Below, in pieces: positions 42,230-50,833 of a stretch of 64,000 bases of DNA. Below the pieces are notes generated by a model. The model had not been told where the DNA came from, did no database searches, and was given only the letters and a program-made list of their open reading frames with translations. Each line of letters begins with the position of its first letter. Position 1 is the first letter of the stretch. The translations under genes were made by a program, and so were the position numbers. The stretch covers positions 1,674,001 through 1,738,000 of the forward strand of contig NZ_CP108100.1 of assembly GCF_036195045.1 (NCBI RefSeq), read 5' to 3'. This DNA is from Streptomyces sp. NBC_00236 (GTDB lineage Bacteria; Actinomycetota; Actinomycetes; Streptomycetales; Streptomycetaceae).

Positions 42230-42549
42230 CAGTGCGCGCCGCCCAGGTTGAGGACCACCACACCGGCGATGACCAGGGCGATGCCCGCCGCCTTGACCGG
42301 GCTGCCGGACTCCCCCATGAACAGCATGCCGATGACGGCGACGGCTGCCGTTCCGATCCCGGCCCAGATCGCGTAGGCCGTACCCATCGACATCGTCTTG
42401 AGGGTCTGGGCGAGCAGCGAGAAGGCCAGCAGGTACCCGGCGACGGTGATCAGGGAGGGCCACAGCCGGGCGAATCCCTCGCTGTACTTCATGGCGGTCG
42501 TCCCGGCCACTTCCGCCGCTATGGCCGCGGCCAGCAGTCCGTATCCCAT
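42229..42549 (-). CDS. Small multidrug resistance (SMR) efflux protein
   Basis: A 106-residue protein with four membrane helices: LLAAAIAAEVAGTTAMKYSEGF (with the essential glutamate near residue 13), LITVAGYLLAFSLLAQTLK, MSMGTAYAIWAGIGTAAVAVIG and AAGIALVIAGVVVLNLGG. It exports cationic compounds by proton exchange as a dimer. ATG at 42549 appears leaderless: TACACT ends seven bases before it. The next gene, TetR, is its likely regulator. Confidence 0.92.
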   Translation of the reverse strand: MGYGLLAAAIAAEVAGTTAMKYSEGFARLWPSLITVAGYLLAFSLLAQTLKTMSMGTAYAIWAGIGTAAVAVIGMLFMGESGSPVKAAGIALVIAGVVVLNLGGAH

Positions 42550-42562
42550 GTGTACGAGTGTA
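42550..42562. promoter_or_regulatory. Leaderless promoter and operator of the SMR/TetR operon
   Basis: On the minus strand GTACACTCGTAC lies directly before the SMR ATG. It contains TACACT as a plausible -10, seven bases from the ATG, and has GTAC arms on both sides. A TetR protein bound there would block the -10. No good -35 was seen. Confidence 0.4.
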
Positions 42563-42667
42563 CGCATGGGAGGCCGAGGGAGGCTCTGGGCCGAATGGGT
42601 GACGAGGGCGCTACCGTGGTCCGTCCAGTACATGCCAGATCATGATCGACTGACCGACGGAGCAGCA

Positions 42668-43783
42668 GTGGCGCAGGACGCAGGGTGGGGTGGCGGTGCG
42701 TACGGGGGTGCGCCGTACGGGGGACCTCCGGGGCCGCCCGGCTGGGGCGGCTGGGGCGGTGGCTGGGTGCCGCCGAAGCCGGGGGTGGTCCCCCTGGGCC
42801 CGATGAGGCTCGGGGACGTCATGGGCGGCGCTTTCGCCACCGTCGGCCGCTACGGCAAGCAGCTGCTCGGCGTCGGTGCCGCCGCGTACGGCGGGGCGCT
42901 GGCCGTGGTGCTGACCGCCGCCGCGATCGCGTACTCGGCGGTCGCGGACCATCTGGACCGCATCCTGTCGCTCGGCTCCGACGAGGACCCCCGCGCGGAG
43001 GACTGGGTGCCGCTGCTCATCGCCTTCAGCTCGGTCGCACTGGTGGCCCTGATCGCCACCGTGATCTCCACGGCCCTGATGTACACGGCGGTGCCCGCGG
43101 TCCTCCAGGAGGCGGTCCTGGGCCGCCCGACCACGTTCTCCACCGTCTGGCGGCGGGCCTGGAGCCGGATGCCCGCCGTGGTCGGGACGGTGCTGCTGAC
43201 CTGGCTGATCGTGCTGGTCCCGATCCTGCTCGCCTGGATCGGCTTCGTCGCCATCGTGATCGCCGCGGTCAGCACGGACGGCGGCGGGCAGGTCGCGGTG
43301 ATCCTGATCGGTGTCCTGGGCGCCCTGGCGACGGCCCCGCTGGCGACCTGGCTCTGGGTGAAATTCAGCCTGGCTCCCTCGGTCGTCGTCTTCGAGAGCC
43401 AGGGTCCGATCGGGGCGCTGCGCCGCTCGTCGCGGCTGGTGCGCGGCGACTGGTGGCGGATCTTCGGGATCACGCTGCTGGCCGGCGCCGTCGCCGGGTT
43501 CGCCGGCTATCTGATCCAGATCCCGTTCTCACTGCTCGGCACGTTCTCGGGCATGCTCGGCACGGTGAACCTGGGCGACGACCCGAATCCGGCGGCGGTC
43601 ATCGCCGCCGTCAGCGGCTATGTGCTGTCGATCATGGTCGGCCAGCTGATCTCACAGCTGGTCGTGGCCACCTTCCCGCCGCTGGTGACGGGGCTGCTGT
43701 ACGTCGACCGCCGGATCCGCACCGAGGACCTGGGGCCCGTACTCGCCGAGGCCGCCGCGGTGCCGCCGCAGTACACGGAGTAG
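42668..43783 (+). CDS. Multi-pass membrane protein with Gly/Pro/Tyr-rich N-terminus
   Basis: About 371 residues. A low-complexity N-terminus (GGGAYGGAPYGGPPGPPGWG) precedes RLGDVMGGAFATVGRYGKQLL and six or so membrane segments, including a KFSLAPSVVVFE-GPIGALRRSSRLVRGDWWRIFG region. This layout matches the uncharacterised actinobacterial membrane family related to glycerophosphodiester phosphodiesterase membrane domains. No catalytic motif is visible. GTG at 42668 follows CGGAG; an in-frame ATG at 42632 is possible. Function unknown. Confidence 0.78.
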   Translation: MAQDAGWGGGAYGGAPYGGPPGPPGWGGWGGGWVPPKPGVVPLGPMRLGDVMGGAFATVGRYGKQLLGVGAAAYGGALAVVLTAAAIAYSAVADHLDRILSLGSDEDPRAEDWVPLLIAFSSVALVALIATVISTALMYTAVPAVLQEAVLGRPTTFSTVWRRAWSRMPAVVGTVLLTWLIVLVPILLAWIGFVAIVIAAVSTDGGGQVAVILIGVLGALATAPLATWLWVKFSLAPSVVVFESQGPIGALRRSSRLVRGDWWRIFGITLLAGAVAGFAGYLIQIPFSLLGTFSGMLGTVNLGDDPNPAAVIAAVSGYVLSIMVGQLISQLVVATFPPLVTGLLYVDRRIRTEDLGPVLAEAAAVPPQYTE

Positions 43784-43818
43784 CTGCTCCCCGGAGGCGC
43801 CGCTCATCGGCGGGAGGC

Positions 43819-44196
43819 TCAGTCGATGAGCGAGTTCTTCGGGGACAGCACGCAGAACTCGTTGCCCTCCGGGTCCTCCAGCACCACCCAGGTCGCGCTG
43901 CCCGGCTGCCCGACGTCGGTGCGCCGGCCCCCGAGCGCGATGATGCGCTCGACCTCGGCGTCCTGGTCGTCGGGGGCCAGGTCGATGTGCAGCCGGTTCT
44001 TGATCCCCTTCGCCTCGGGCACGGGGACGAAGGTGATGCCCGGCAGGGCGTCCTTGTCCGCGCCGATGACGATCTCCTCGTCGGTCTCGAAGAGCACCTG
44101 CCAGTCGAGCACCCCGCACCAGAACCGGGCGAGCGAGGGAAGGTCCCGGGCGTCGACGACGATGCTGTAAAAGGAAGCGGTCATGTCCGTCATCAT
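43819..44196 (-). CDS. VOC-superfamily (glyoxalase-like) protein
   Basis: A 125-residue single-domain protein with paired beta-alpha-beta units: FYSIVVDARDLPSLARFWCG, LHIDLAPDDQDAEVERII and WVVLEDPEGNEFCVLSP. The NRLHIDL histidine and DPEGNEFCV glutamate are typical metal-ligand positions. It could be a glyoxalase, drug-binding or dioxygenase-like protein; the function is not deducible. ATG at 44196 is followed by two more in-frame ATGs. A second VOC gene follows 62 bases upstream in the same direction. Confidence 0.85.
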   Translation of the reverse strand: MMTDMTASFYSIVVDARDLPSLARFWCGVLDWQVLFETDEEIVIGADKDALPGITFVPVPEAKGIKNRLHIDLAPDDQDAEVERIIALGGRRTDVGQPGSATWVVLEDPEGNEFCVLSPKNSLID

Positions 44197-44258
44197 GCCC
44201 GGCGGGCATGATGACGCGGGTGGTTCACCCGGCGGAGGGCGTTTGGCGGATCACCCCG

Positions 44259-44690
44259 TCAGCCCGAGGCCGCGGCGACACAGAACTCGTTGCCCTCCGG
44301 GTCCGCCATCAGCACGTGGTGCCCGTCGAACTTCTCCAGGACGCTCCCGCCCGCCCGCACCAGGCGTACGGACTCCGCCTCGATCCGGGCCCAGCGCTCA
44401 TCGGGGCTTCCGTGCCCCGGCACCCGGACGTCCATGTGGAGCCGGTTCTTCGCTGTCTTGGGCTCGGGGACCTTGAGGATGGACAGCCGGGGGCCCGCAC
44501 CATCGGGATCGCAGAGCCAGGCGCCGTCGTCCGCGGAGTCCTCCGGCAGGCCGAAGGACGCGAGCCACTCCTCACGCGTCCGGAACGGCGCCGGTGGCGG
44601 CTCGTCGACGTAGCCGAGAGCCGTCTTCCAGAAGGCGGCGAGAAGCGGCGCATGTGCGCAGTCGAGGGTCAGATCGATTCGTGCTGCCAT
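44259..44690 (-). CDS. VOC-superfamily (glyoxalase-like) protein
   Basis: A 143-residue VOC protein, paralogous in layout to the one at 43819: IDLTLDCAHAPLLAAFWKTA, RLHMDVRVPGHGSPDER and VLMADPEGNEFCVAAAS. The pair may come from a duplication. Function unknown beyond the fold. Confidence 0.85.
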   Translation of the reverse strand: MAARIDLTLDCAHAPLLAAFWKTALGYVDEPPPAPFRTREEWLASFGLPEDSADDGAWLCDPDGAGPRLSILKVPEPKTAKNRLHMDVRVPGHGSPDERWARIEAESVRLVRAGGSVLEKFDGHHVLMADPEGNEFCVAAASG

Positions 44691-44857
44691 GGGGCGACCG
44701 TACTGCCCGCCTGTGACACAGGCGGGCGGACGGGGCCGGGCCCTCCGGCCGCGACTCCCGCCGCGCAGGAGGCGAACGCGGGTGGGTCTCCCGCACGGTG
44801 CCGTCGCGACCGGCGGGACGGCCGCGACGGCCGGCCGGGCCGACAGGCACGGCCGTA

Positions 44858-44889
44858 CGGCGGGGCGAACCCTTCGGTTCGCCCCGCCG
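44858..44889. terminator. Terminator after the DUF3616-like gene
   Basis: A perfect 14-bp inverted repeat, 44858-44871 with 44876-44889, four-base loop, three bases beyond the stop of the leftward gene. Confidence 0.8.
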
Positions 44890-44891
44890 GA

Positions 44892-46286
44892 TCAGCTGCC
44901 CACGGTGAACCAGGTGGCGCGGGACTTCTTCCACGCGTCGTGGTCGAGGTCCTTGGCCTCGGTGCCGTCGCCGTACAGATCGGCCGAACCCGCGTCCGTG
45001 ATCAGCTGGGCGCGTGCGCCCGGCACCGTCAGATCCGGGACGTCCACCACGGCCTCCCAGCCGCCCGGGTCGGCGGTCGGCAGGTCCAGCCGCTTGACCG
45101 GCGCGTGCCCCGCGACGCCGTCCCATGTGTAGAGGGCGTACGGGTCGGAGTTGTCGTCCGCGGCCCAGGAACCGGCCACGATCAGGTACTGATCGGCGGA
45201 GTTCTTCCGGATGTCACGGATGCTGAGCCCGCCGAGGTCCAGCTCGACGGGCGTGCCGATGACCGCCTTCGCTCCGGAGCCGGCCACCTTGTCGAAGTTG
45301 GTGACGGGGACGAGCAGCGCCTTGCCGCCCGCCTTCGGCGGTACGAGCGGTGCCCGGAAGCCGAGGTAGGCCGTGGTCGTCGAACCGGGGGCGAACTCCA
45401 GGCCCTCGACGTTGAACCCGTCGATCTGCTTGGGGGCTTCGCCGTCGGCCGTGCCCGCGGCGAAGCCGTAGCGATTGCCGTTGGCCTTGTCCCAGGCGAC
45501 GAGGTCGTCCCGCAGCTTCCTGTACGAGCCGCCGACGGTCAGCTGGGTCGTCGCGCCGGAGCCGCTCACCGTGGTGGTGAAGACGGTGTTGCGGTCGGCC
45601 TTGTACTCGCCGTCCTTGTTGTTGCCCAGCGAGCCCGTCCAGTAGATGGTGTTGCCGACGCGGGCCGCACCCTCGATGTCGATCTCCTTGGAGACACCGA
45701 GCTTCGAAGCCACGTCCCAGGTCCGTACGGGCGCACCGGAGACCGAACGGTCGTAGAGACGCAGGGTGTTGGTCTCGTCGTCCGCGACCACGGCGTAACC
45801 GCCCCCGGCGTCGACGGCGGCCGAGGCGTCCGAGGAGCCGGTGAGGTAGCGGGTGTCGGAGGCGTTCTGCACGGCGGCGGAGGCCGCGAAGTGCAGCGTG
45901 CTGGTGGCGGTCTTGCCGCCGAGTCCGGTGACCTTGATGGTGAGGTCGGTGTAGCCGCGTGCGTGCGGGGCCACACGGAGCTGCCGGGTGGCGCCGGCGC
46001 CGGTCACGGTGACGTCCCCGGTCGCGGCGACGGACGACTTGGAGCTGGCGGAGGCGGCCACGCCGAGCGCGGTGACGTCGGCGCCGCTCTGGGCGACGGT
46101 GACCGTCACCACGGGGTCGGCGGTGGCGCCGACCGCGCCGGAGAGGTATTGGGCCGACAGGGCAATCGTCGGCGTTCCGTAGCTCGCGGCGTGCGCGGGC
46201 ACACCGAGGCCCAGAGCGGCGAGTGCCAGGGCGCCTCCGGCGGCGGCGACGGTTCCGCGATGGCGTAGGACAGGGGTGTGCGGCAC
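44892..46286 (-). CDS. Secreted DUF3616-like beta-propeller protein
   Basis: About 464 residues. A signal peptide (RGTVAAAGGALALAALGLGV, cleaved near AHAA) is followed by an Ig-like region (about 45-130: PTIALSAQYLSGAVG, VTVTVAQSGADVTALG), then a long region with SSDASAAVDAGGGYAVVADD, NTLRLYDRSVSG and EIDIEGAARVGNTIYWTGS, patterns of DUF3616 proteins, and Asp-rich blade-like repeats. GTG at 46286 has AGAGG upstream. It is probably extracellular; enzymatic role unknown. Confidence 0.78.
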   Translation of the reverse strand: MPHTPVLRHRGTVAAAGGALALAALGLGVPAHAASYGTPTIALSAQYLSGAVGATADPVVTVTVAQSGADVTALGVAASASSKSSVAATGDVTVTGAGATRQLRVAPHARGYTDLTIKVTGLGGKTATSTLHFAASAAVQNASDTRYLTGSSDASAAVDAGGGYAVVADDETNTLRLYDRSVSGAPVRTWDVASKLGVSKEIDIEGAARVGNTIYWTGSLGNNKDGEYKADRNTVFTTTVSGSGATTQLTVGGSYRKLRDDLVAWDKANGNRYGFAAGTADGEAPKQIDGFNVEGLEFAPGSTTTAYLGFRAPLVPPKAGGKALLVPVTNFDKVAGSGAKAVIGTPVELDLGGLSIRDIRKNSADQYLIVAGSWAADDNSDPYALYTWDGVAGHAPVKRLDLPTADPGGWEAVVDVPDLTVPGARAQLITDAGSADLYGDGTEAKDLDHDAWKKSRATWFTVGS

Positions 46287-46384
46287 GGCGTACCTCTCGT
46301 CGGCGTGGTGTCGAGGAGTAGGTTCCGGCTCCCGTACCAATGGGCGGCACACGCCAGGCGTACGCCGGACGAACGGACAAAGCC

Positions 46385-46416
46385 GAACGGCCCCCGGCGG
46401 GTGCCGGGGGCCGTTC
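46385..46416. terminator. Terminator after the suf operon
   Basis: A perfect 14-bp inverted repeat, 46385-46398 with 46403-46416, four-base loop, 19 bases after the last suf gene. Confidence 0.85.
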
Positions 46417-46434
46417 GTACGCGTACGGGGGTGC

Positions 46435-46773
46435 TCAGACGTTGAAGCCCAGCGCGCGCAGCTGCTCGCGGCCGTCGTCCGTGATCTTGTCCGGGCCCCA
46501 CGGCGGCATCCAGACCCAGTTGATCCGGAGTTCGTTGACGATGCCGTCGGTGGCGGACTTCGCCTGGTCCTCGATGACATCGGTCAGCGGGCAGGCCGCG
46601 GACGTCAGGGTCATGTCGAGGGTCGCGATGTTGGCGTCGTCGATGTGGATGCCGTAGATCAGGCCCAGGTTGACGACGTCGATGCCCAGCTCGGGGTCGA
46701 CGACGTCGTACAGCGCCTCGCGGACCTCCTCCTCGGAGGCAGGCTTGGTGGTGAGAGTCTCGTTGTCGCTCAT
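46435..46773 (-). CDS. SufT/DUF59 Fe-S assembly protein
   Basis: A 112-residue DUF59 (MIP18) protein, the last gene of the suf operon. Features: EEVREALYDVVDPELGIDVVNLG and ATLDMTLTSAACPLTDVIED with its conserved cysteine, then NELRINWVWMPPWGPDKI. The family helps deliver Fe-S clusters to client proteins. GAAGGGAAG precedes the ATG at 46773, which overlaps the sufU stop. Confidence 0.92.
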   Translation of the reverse strand: MSDNETLTTKPASEEEVREALYDVVDPELGIDVVNLGLIYGIHIDDANIATLDMTLTSAACPLTDVIEDQAKSATDGIVNELRINWVWMPPWGPDKITDDGREQLRALGFNV

Positions 46774-47225
46774 GCCGTCTTCCCTTCGGACAGCGCTTTC
46801 GCCGTCGCGTCCTTCCACGCCATCCAGCTCAGCAGCGCGCACTTGACCCGGGCCGGGTACTTGGAGACACCGGCGAACGCGACCGCGTCCTCCAGCACCT
46901 CCTCCATCGCATCGTCCGGCTCCAGCTGTCCCTTGGACTGCATCAGCTCCAGGAACGCGGCCTGGATCTTCTGGGCCTCGCCCAGTTCCTTGCCGACCAG
47001 CAGCTCGTTCAGTACGGAGGCGCTGGCCTGGCTGATGGAGCAGCCCTGGCCCTCGTAACTCACATCGGCGATCGTCTCGCCGTCGTAGCGCACCCGCAAC
47101 GTGATCTCGTCACCGCACGTCGGATTGACGTGATGCACCTCGGCGTCGCCGTCCCGCAGGCCGCGCCCGTGGGGGTGCTTGTAGTGGTCCAGGATCACTT
47201 CCTGGTACATGGAATCAAGCTTCAC
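46770..47225 (-). CDS. sufU: Fe-S assembly protein SufU
   Basis: A 151-residue IscU-like protein with the three conserved cysteines in NPTCGDEI, GQGCSISQ and VKCALL, and an inserted segment typical of SufU. In Gram-positive bacteria it takes sulfur from SufS, helped by zinc. It starts with GTG at 47225 (an in-frame ATG at 47210 is possible) and overlaps the SufT gene. Confidence 0.93.
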   Translation of the reverse strand: MKLDSMYQEVILDHYKHPHGRGLRDGDAEVHHVNPTCGDEITLRVRYDGETIADVSYEGQGCSISQASASVLNELLVGKELGEAQKIQAAFLELMQSKGQLEPDDAMEEVLEDAVAFAGVSKYPARVKCALLSWMAWKDATAKALSEGKTA

Positions 47226-47246
47226 CAGTCAACCCTCAGCCGCTGT

Positions 47247-48503
47247 CTAACCGAAAAAGTTCCGGACGTGGTTCAGACCGTCCACCAGGGCGTCGACCTC
47301 GGCGGGCGTGGAGTACAGATAGAACGACGCTCGCGTCGTCGCAGGAATTCCGTACCGCAGGCAGACCGGCCGTGCGCAGTGGTGTCCGACCCGGACCGCG
47401 ATGCCCTCCTCGTCGAGCACCTGGCCCACGTCGTGCGGGTGGATGTCGCCGAGCGTGAAGGAGATCGTGGCGCCGCGGTCCTCCGCGGTGGCCGGACCGA
47501 TGATCCTGAGGTCCGGGACCTCCAGCAGGCGCTTCACCGCGTATGCGGTGATGGCCTGCTCATGGCGGTGGATGTTCTCCATGCCGATCGCCGAGAGGTA
47601 GTCCACGGCCGCACCGAGGCCGACTGCCTGGGCGATCGGGGGCGTACCGGCCTCGAACTTGTGCGGCGCGGGGGCGTACGTCGACGAGTGCATCGACACG
47701 GTCTCGATCATCTCGCCGCCGCCGAGGAACGGCGGCAGGTCCTCCAGGAGCTCCTGCCGTCCCCAGAGCACGCCGATGCCGGTCGGGCCGACCATCTTGT
47801 GACCGGTGAAGGCCACGAAGTCGGCCTGGAGCGCCTGCACGTCGAGCACCATGTGCGGGGCGGCCTGCGAGGCGTCGATGCAGACCAGTGCACCGACCTC
47901 CTGGGCGCGCCGGACGATCTGCTCGACCGGGTTGATCGTGCCCATGATGTTCGAGACCAGCGTGAAGGAGACGATCTTCGTCTTCTCGGTGATGATCTCG
48001 TTGATGTTGGACAGGTCCAGCCGGCCGTCGTCCGTGATGCCGAACCACTTCAGCTTCGCGCCGGTGCGCTGCGAGAGCAGCTGCCACGGCACGATGTTGG
48101 AGTGGTGCTCCATCTCCGTGGTGACGATCTCGGTCTCGTGGTCGACCCGGTAGGGCTCGTCGGCCCAGCCGAGCATGTTGGCCACGAGGTTGAGCGACTC
48201 CGAGGCGTTCTTGGTGAAGATCACCTCGTTGCGGCTGGGCGCGTTGATGAACGCGGCGACCTTGTCACGGGCGCCCTCGTACAGCGCCGTGGCCTCCTCC
48301 GCGATCGTGTACACGCCGCGGTGCACATTGGCGTTGTGCCGCTCGTAGTACTCGTTGAGGGCATCGAGCACCTGGCGCGGCTTCTGCGAGGTCGCAGCGC
48401 TGTCCAGATAAACGATCTTCTTACCGTCGTGGACCGTACGATCCAGCAGGGGGAAGTCCTTGCGGATCGCCTCGGTGTCGAGGAGGCCCGGCAGCTGTGT
48501 CAC
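47247..48503 (-). CDS. sufS: Cysteine desulfurase SufS
   Basis: A 418-residue PLP enzyme. PLP lysine in FTGHKMVGPTGIGVLWG, substrate and PLP contacts in YLDSAATSQKPRQV and CIDASQAAPHM, and the persulfide cysteine in RVGHHCARPV near the C-terminus. It takes sulfur from cysteine and passes it to SufU. GTG at 48503 overlaps the sufC stop. Confidence 0.95.
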   Translation of the reverse strand: MTQLPGLLDTEAIRKDFPLLDRTVHDGKKIVYLDSAATSQKPRQVLDALNEYYERHNANVHRGVYTIAEEATALYEGARDKVAAFINAPSRNEVIFTKNASESLNLVANMLGWADEPYRVDHETEIVTTEMEHHSNIVPWQLLSQRTGAKLKWFGITDDGRLDLSNINEIITEKTKIVSFTLVSNIMGTINPVEQIVRRAQEVGALVCIDASQAAPHMVLDVQALQADFVAFTGHKMVGPTGIGVLWGRQELLEDLPPFLGGGEMIETVSMHSSTYAPAPHKFEAGTPPIAQAVGLGAAVDYLSAIGMENIHRHEQAITAYAVKRLLEVPDLRIIGPATAEDRGATISFTLGDIHPHDVGQVLDEEGIAVRVGHHCARPVCLRYGIPATTRASFYLYSTPAEVDALVDGLNHVRNFFG

Positions 48504-49264
48504 GCGGAAGCGCCACCCTTCGTGTAGGCCTCGTAGCCCTCGTCCTCCAGCTTGTCCGCGAGCTCGGCGCCGCCGGACTCGGCGATGCGGCCGTTGGCGA
48601 AGACGTGCACGAAGTCGGGCTTGATGTAGCGGAGGATCCGCGTGTAGTGCGTGATCAGCAGGGTGCCGACCTCGCCGGACTCGCGGACCCGGTTGACTCC
48701 TTCGGAGACGGTCTTCAGCGCGTCGACGTCCAGGCCGGAGTCGGTCTCGTCGAGGATCGCGATCTTCGGCTTGAGGAGCTCCAGCTGAAGGATCTCGTGG
48801 CGCTTCTTCTCACCGCCGGAGAAGCCCTCGTTGACGTTGCGCTCGGCGAACGCCGGGTCCATCTGGAGGCCGGCCATCGTCTCCTTGACCTCCTTCACCC
48901 AGGTACGCAGCTTGGGCGCCTCGCCGCGGACGGCGGTGGCGGAGGTACGCAGGAAGTTGGAGACCGAGACACCGGGGATCTCGACCGGGTACTGCATGGC
49001 GAGGAACAGGCCGGCGCGGGCGCGCTCGTCGACGGTCATGTCCAGGACGTTCTCGCCGTCCAGGGTCACCGTTCCACTGGTGATCGTGTACTTGGGGTGA
49101 CCCGCGAGCGAGTACGCGAGGGTGGACTTGCCGGACCCGTTGGGGCCCATGATGGCGTGGGTCTCGCCCTGCTTCACGGTCAGGTCGACGCCCTTGAGGA
49201 TCTCCTTCGTGGCGTTGTCGGCCTCGACGGTGACGTGCAGGTCGCGGATTTCAAGCGTTGCCAT
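48500..49264 (-). CDS. sufC: SufC ATPase of the Fe-S scaffold complex
   Basis: A 254-residue ABC-type ATPase with Walker A GPNGSGKST, signature NEGFSGGEKKRHE and Walker B ILDETDSGLD. It works in the cytosol with SufB and SufD to load iron on the scaffold; it is not a membrane transporter. ATG at 49264 chosen (MATLEIRDLHV) over an in-frame ATG 13 codons earlier that would lie inside the ferredoxin region. Confidence 0.95.
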   Translation of the reverse strand: MATLEIRDLHVTVEADNATKEILKGVDLTVKQGETHAIMGPNGSGKSTLAYSLAGHPKYTITSGTVTLDGENVLDMTVDERARAGLFLAMQYPVEIPGVSVSNFLRTSATAVRGEAPKLRTWVKEVKETMAGLQMDPAFAERNVNEGFSGGEKKRHEILQLELLKPKIAILDETDSGLDVDALKTVSEGVNRVRESGEVGTLLITHYTRILRYIKPDFVHVFANGRIAESGGAELADKLEDEGYEAYTKGGASA

Positions 49265-49271
49265 GGGTGAC

Positions 49272-49589
49272 TCAGGACTCCTGGGTGACGGAGACGAGCA
49301 CATCGTCCCCTTCGATCTTGACGGGGTATACGGGGACGGGGCGCGTCGCGGGAAGGCCGGACGGCTTGCCGGTACGGAGGTCGAAGCTCGATCCGTGCAG
49401 CCAGCACTCGATCATGCAGTCCTCGACCTCACCCTCGGACAGCGACACGTTCGCGTGCGAGCAGATGTCGTTGATCGCGAACACCTCGCCCTCGGTGCGG
49501 ACGACGGACACCGGCGTGCCGTCGAGCTCCACCCTTTTCGGGGTGTCGTCCTCCAGCTCGCTCAGCGCGCACGCCTTGACGAAGGTCAT
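49272..49589 (-). CDS. Rieske-type ferredoxin within the suf operon
   Basis: A 105-residue Rieske [2Fe-2S] protein: CSHANVSLSEGEVEDCM and ECWLHGSSFDLRTGKP carry the two Cys-x-His pairs. It resembles the small ferredoxins of dioxygenases, but lying between sufD and sufC with an ATGA overlap implies an Fe-S assembly or electron-supply role. Known in actinobacterial suf operons. ATG at 49589. Confidence 0.92.
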   Translation of the reverse strand: MTFVKACALSELEDDTPKRVELDGTPVSVVRTEGEVFAINDICSHANVSLSEGEVEDCMIECWLHGSSFDLRTGKPSGLPATRPVPVYPVKIEGDDVLVSVTQES

Positions 49590-50770
49590 CAGACCGACGC
49601 CTTCAGCTCGGTCTCGATCTTGTCGAGGAGGCGGGCTTCGACGTCCGGCAGACCGATCTGCTGGACCAGCTCGGCGAAGAAGCCGCGCACGACGAGTCGG
49701 CGGGCCTCCTCGGCCGGGATGCCGCGTGACTGGAGGTAGAACAGCTGCTCGTCGTCGAAGCGGCCGGTCGCGGAGGCGTGACCGGCGCCGACGATCTCGC
49801 CGGTCTCGATCTCCAGGTTCGGCACCGAGTCGACCCGCGCACCGTCCGTGAGGACCAGGTTGCGGTTCATCTCGTAGGTGTCGGTGCCCTCGGCCGCGGC
49901 CTGGATGAGGACGTCGCCGATCCACACGGCGTGGGCGCCGTCGCCCTGCAGCGCGCCCTTGTAGGCCACGTTGGACTTGCAGTGCGGGGTGTTGTGGTCG
50001 ACCAGGAGGCGGTGCTCCTGGTGCTGGCCCTTGTCGGTGAAGTACAGACCGAAGAGCTCGGCCTCACCGCCGGGGCCCGCGTAGGCGATCCGCGGGTGGA
50101 GCCGGACGAGGTCGCCGCCGAAGGTGACGATGATGGACTTGAAGGAGGCGTCACGGCCGACCAGCGCGTTGTGCTGGCCGACGTGGACGGCCTGCTCGTC
50201 CCAGTCCTGGACGGAGACGACGGTCAGCTTCGCACCGTCGCCGAGGACGTAGTCGACGTTGGCGGCGAGCACCGCGTCACCGGTGTGGTCGATGACGACG
50301 ACGGCCTCGGCGAAGGCGCCCAGCTCGATGACCTGGTGGCCGTAGGCCACACCGCCCTCGCCGTGCACGGCGATCCGGATCGGCTCGGTGAGCACGGCTT
50401 CCTTGGCGACGGTGACGACGGAGGCCTGCTCGAAGGACGAGTACGCCTGCGCGGCGACCCGGTCCACCGGCGTACCGGCCTTTCCGAGGCGTGCGTCGTC
50501 GCGGCCGACGGTCTCGACCGTGACGCCCGCGGGCGCCTCGATGGCGACCTTCACGCCGCCGCCGCCCGCGACGGCCGTGCCGTCGTGCAGCCCGCGCAGC
50601 CGCTCCAGCGGCGTGAACCGCCACTCCTCCTCGCGACCGTGCGGGACGGGGAAGTCCGCGACGTCGAAGGACGGGGGCGCGCTCATGCGCGTGGCGACGG
50701 TCGACTCGGCGGCCACCGCGATGGACCCGGCGGTCGTGGAGCCCGCAGGGATGTTCTGAGCCTCAGCCAT
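49589..50770 (-). CDS. sufD: Fe-S cluster assembly protein SufD
   Basis: A 393-residue SufBD-type scaffold protein: DFPVPHGREEEWRFTPLERL near the start and the beta-helix core (VIDHTGDAVLAANVDYVLG, ILVTFGGDLVRLHP-like strands, VGAGHASATGRFDDEQLFYL). It forms the SufBC2D complex. ATG at 50770; the next gene starts 64 bases upstream. Overlaps the ferredoxin start. Confidence 0.94.
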   Translation of the reverse strand: MAEAQNIPAGSTTAGSIAVAAESTVATRMSAPPSFDVADFPVPHGREEEWRFTPLERLRGLHDGTAVAGGGGVKVAIEAPAGVTVETVGRDDARLGKAGTPVDRVAAQAYSSFEQASVVTVAKEAVLTEPIRIAVHGEGGVAYGHQVIELGAFAEAVVVIDHTGDAVLAANVDYVLGDGAKLTVVSVQDWDEQAVHVGQHNALVGRDASFKSIIVTFGGDLVRLHPRIAYAGPGGEAELFGLYFTDKGQHQEHRLLVDHNTPHCKSNVAYKGALQGDGAHAVWIGDVLIQAAAEGTDTYEMNRNLVLTDGARVDSVPNLEIETGEIVGAGHASATGRFDDEQLFYLQSRGIPAEEARRLVVRGFFAELVQQIGLPDVEARLLDKIETELKASV

Positions 50771-50833
50771 GGCTGTCGTGGTGCTCTCTTTCTCAGTCGG
50801 ACAGATATCAGGGGGATCCGGGCGATCGGCGTA

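Noticed and set aside
49272..49589. Aromatic-ring dioxygenase ferredoxin
   Set aside because: The Rieske motif would allow it, but the position between sufD and sufC shows it belongs to the suf operon; no dioxygenase subunits are present.
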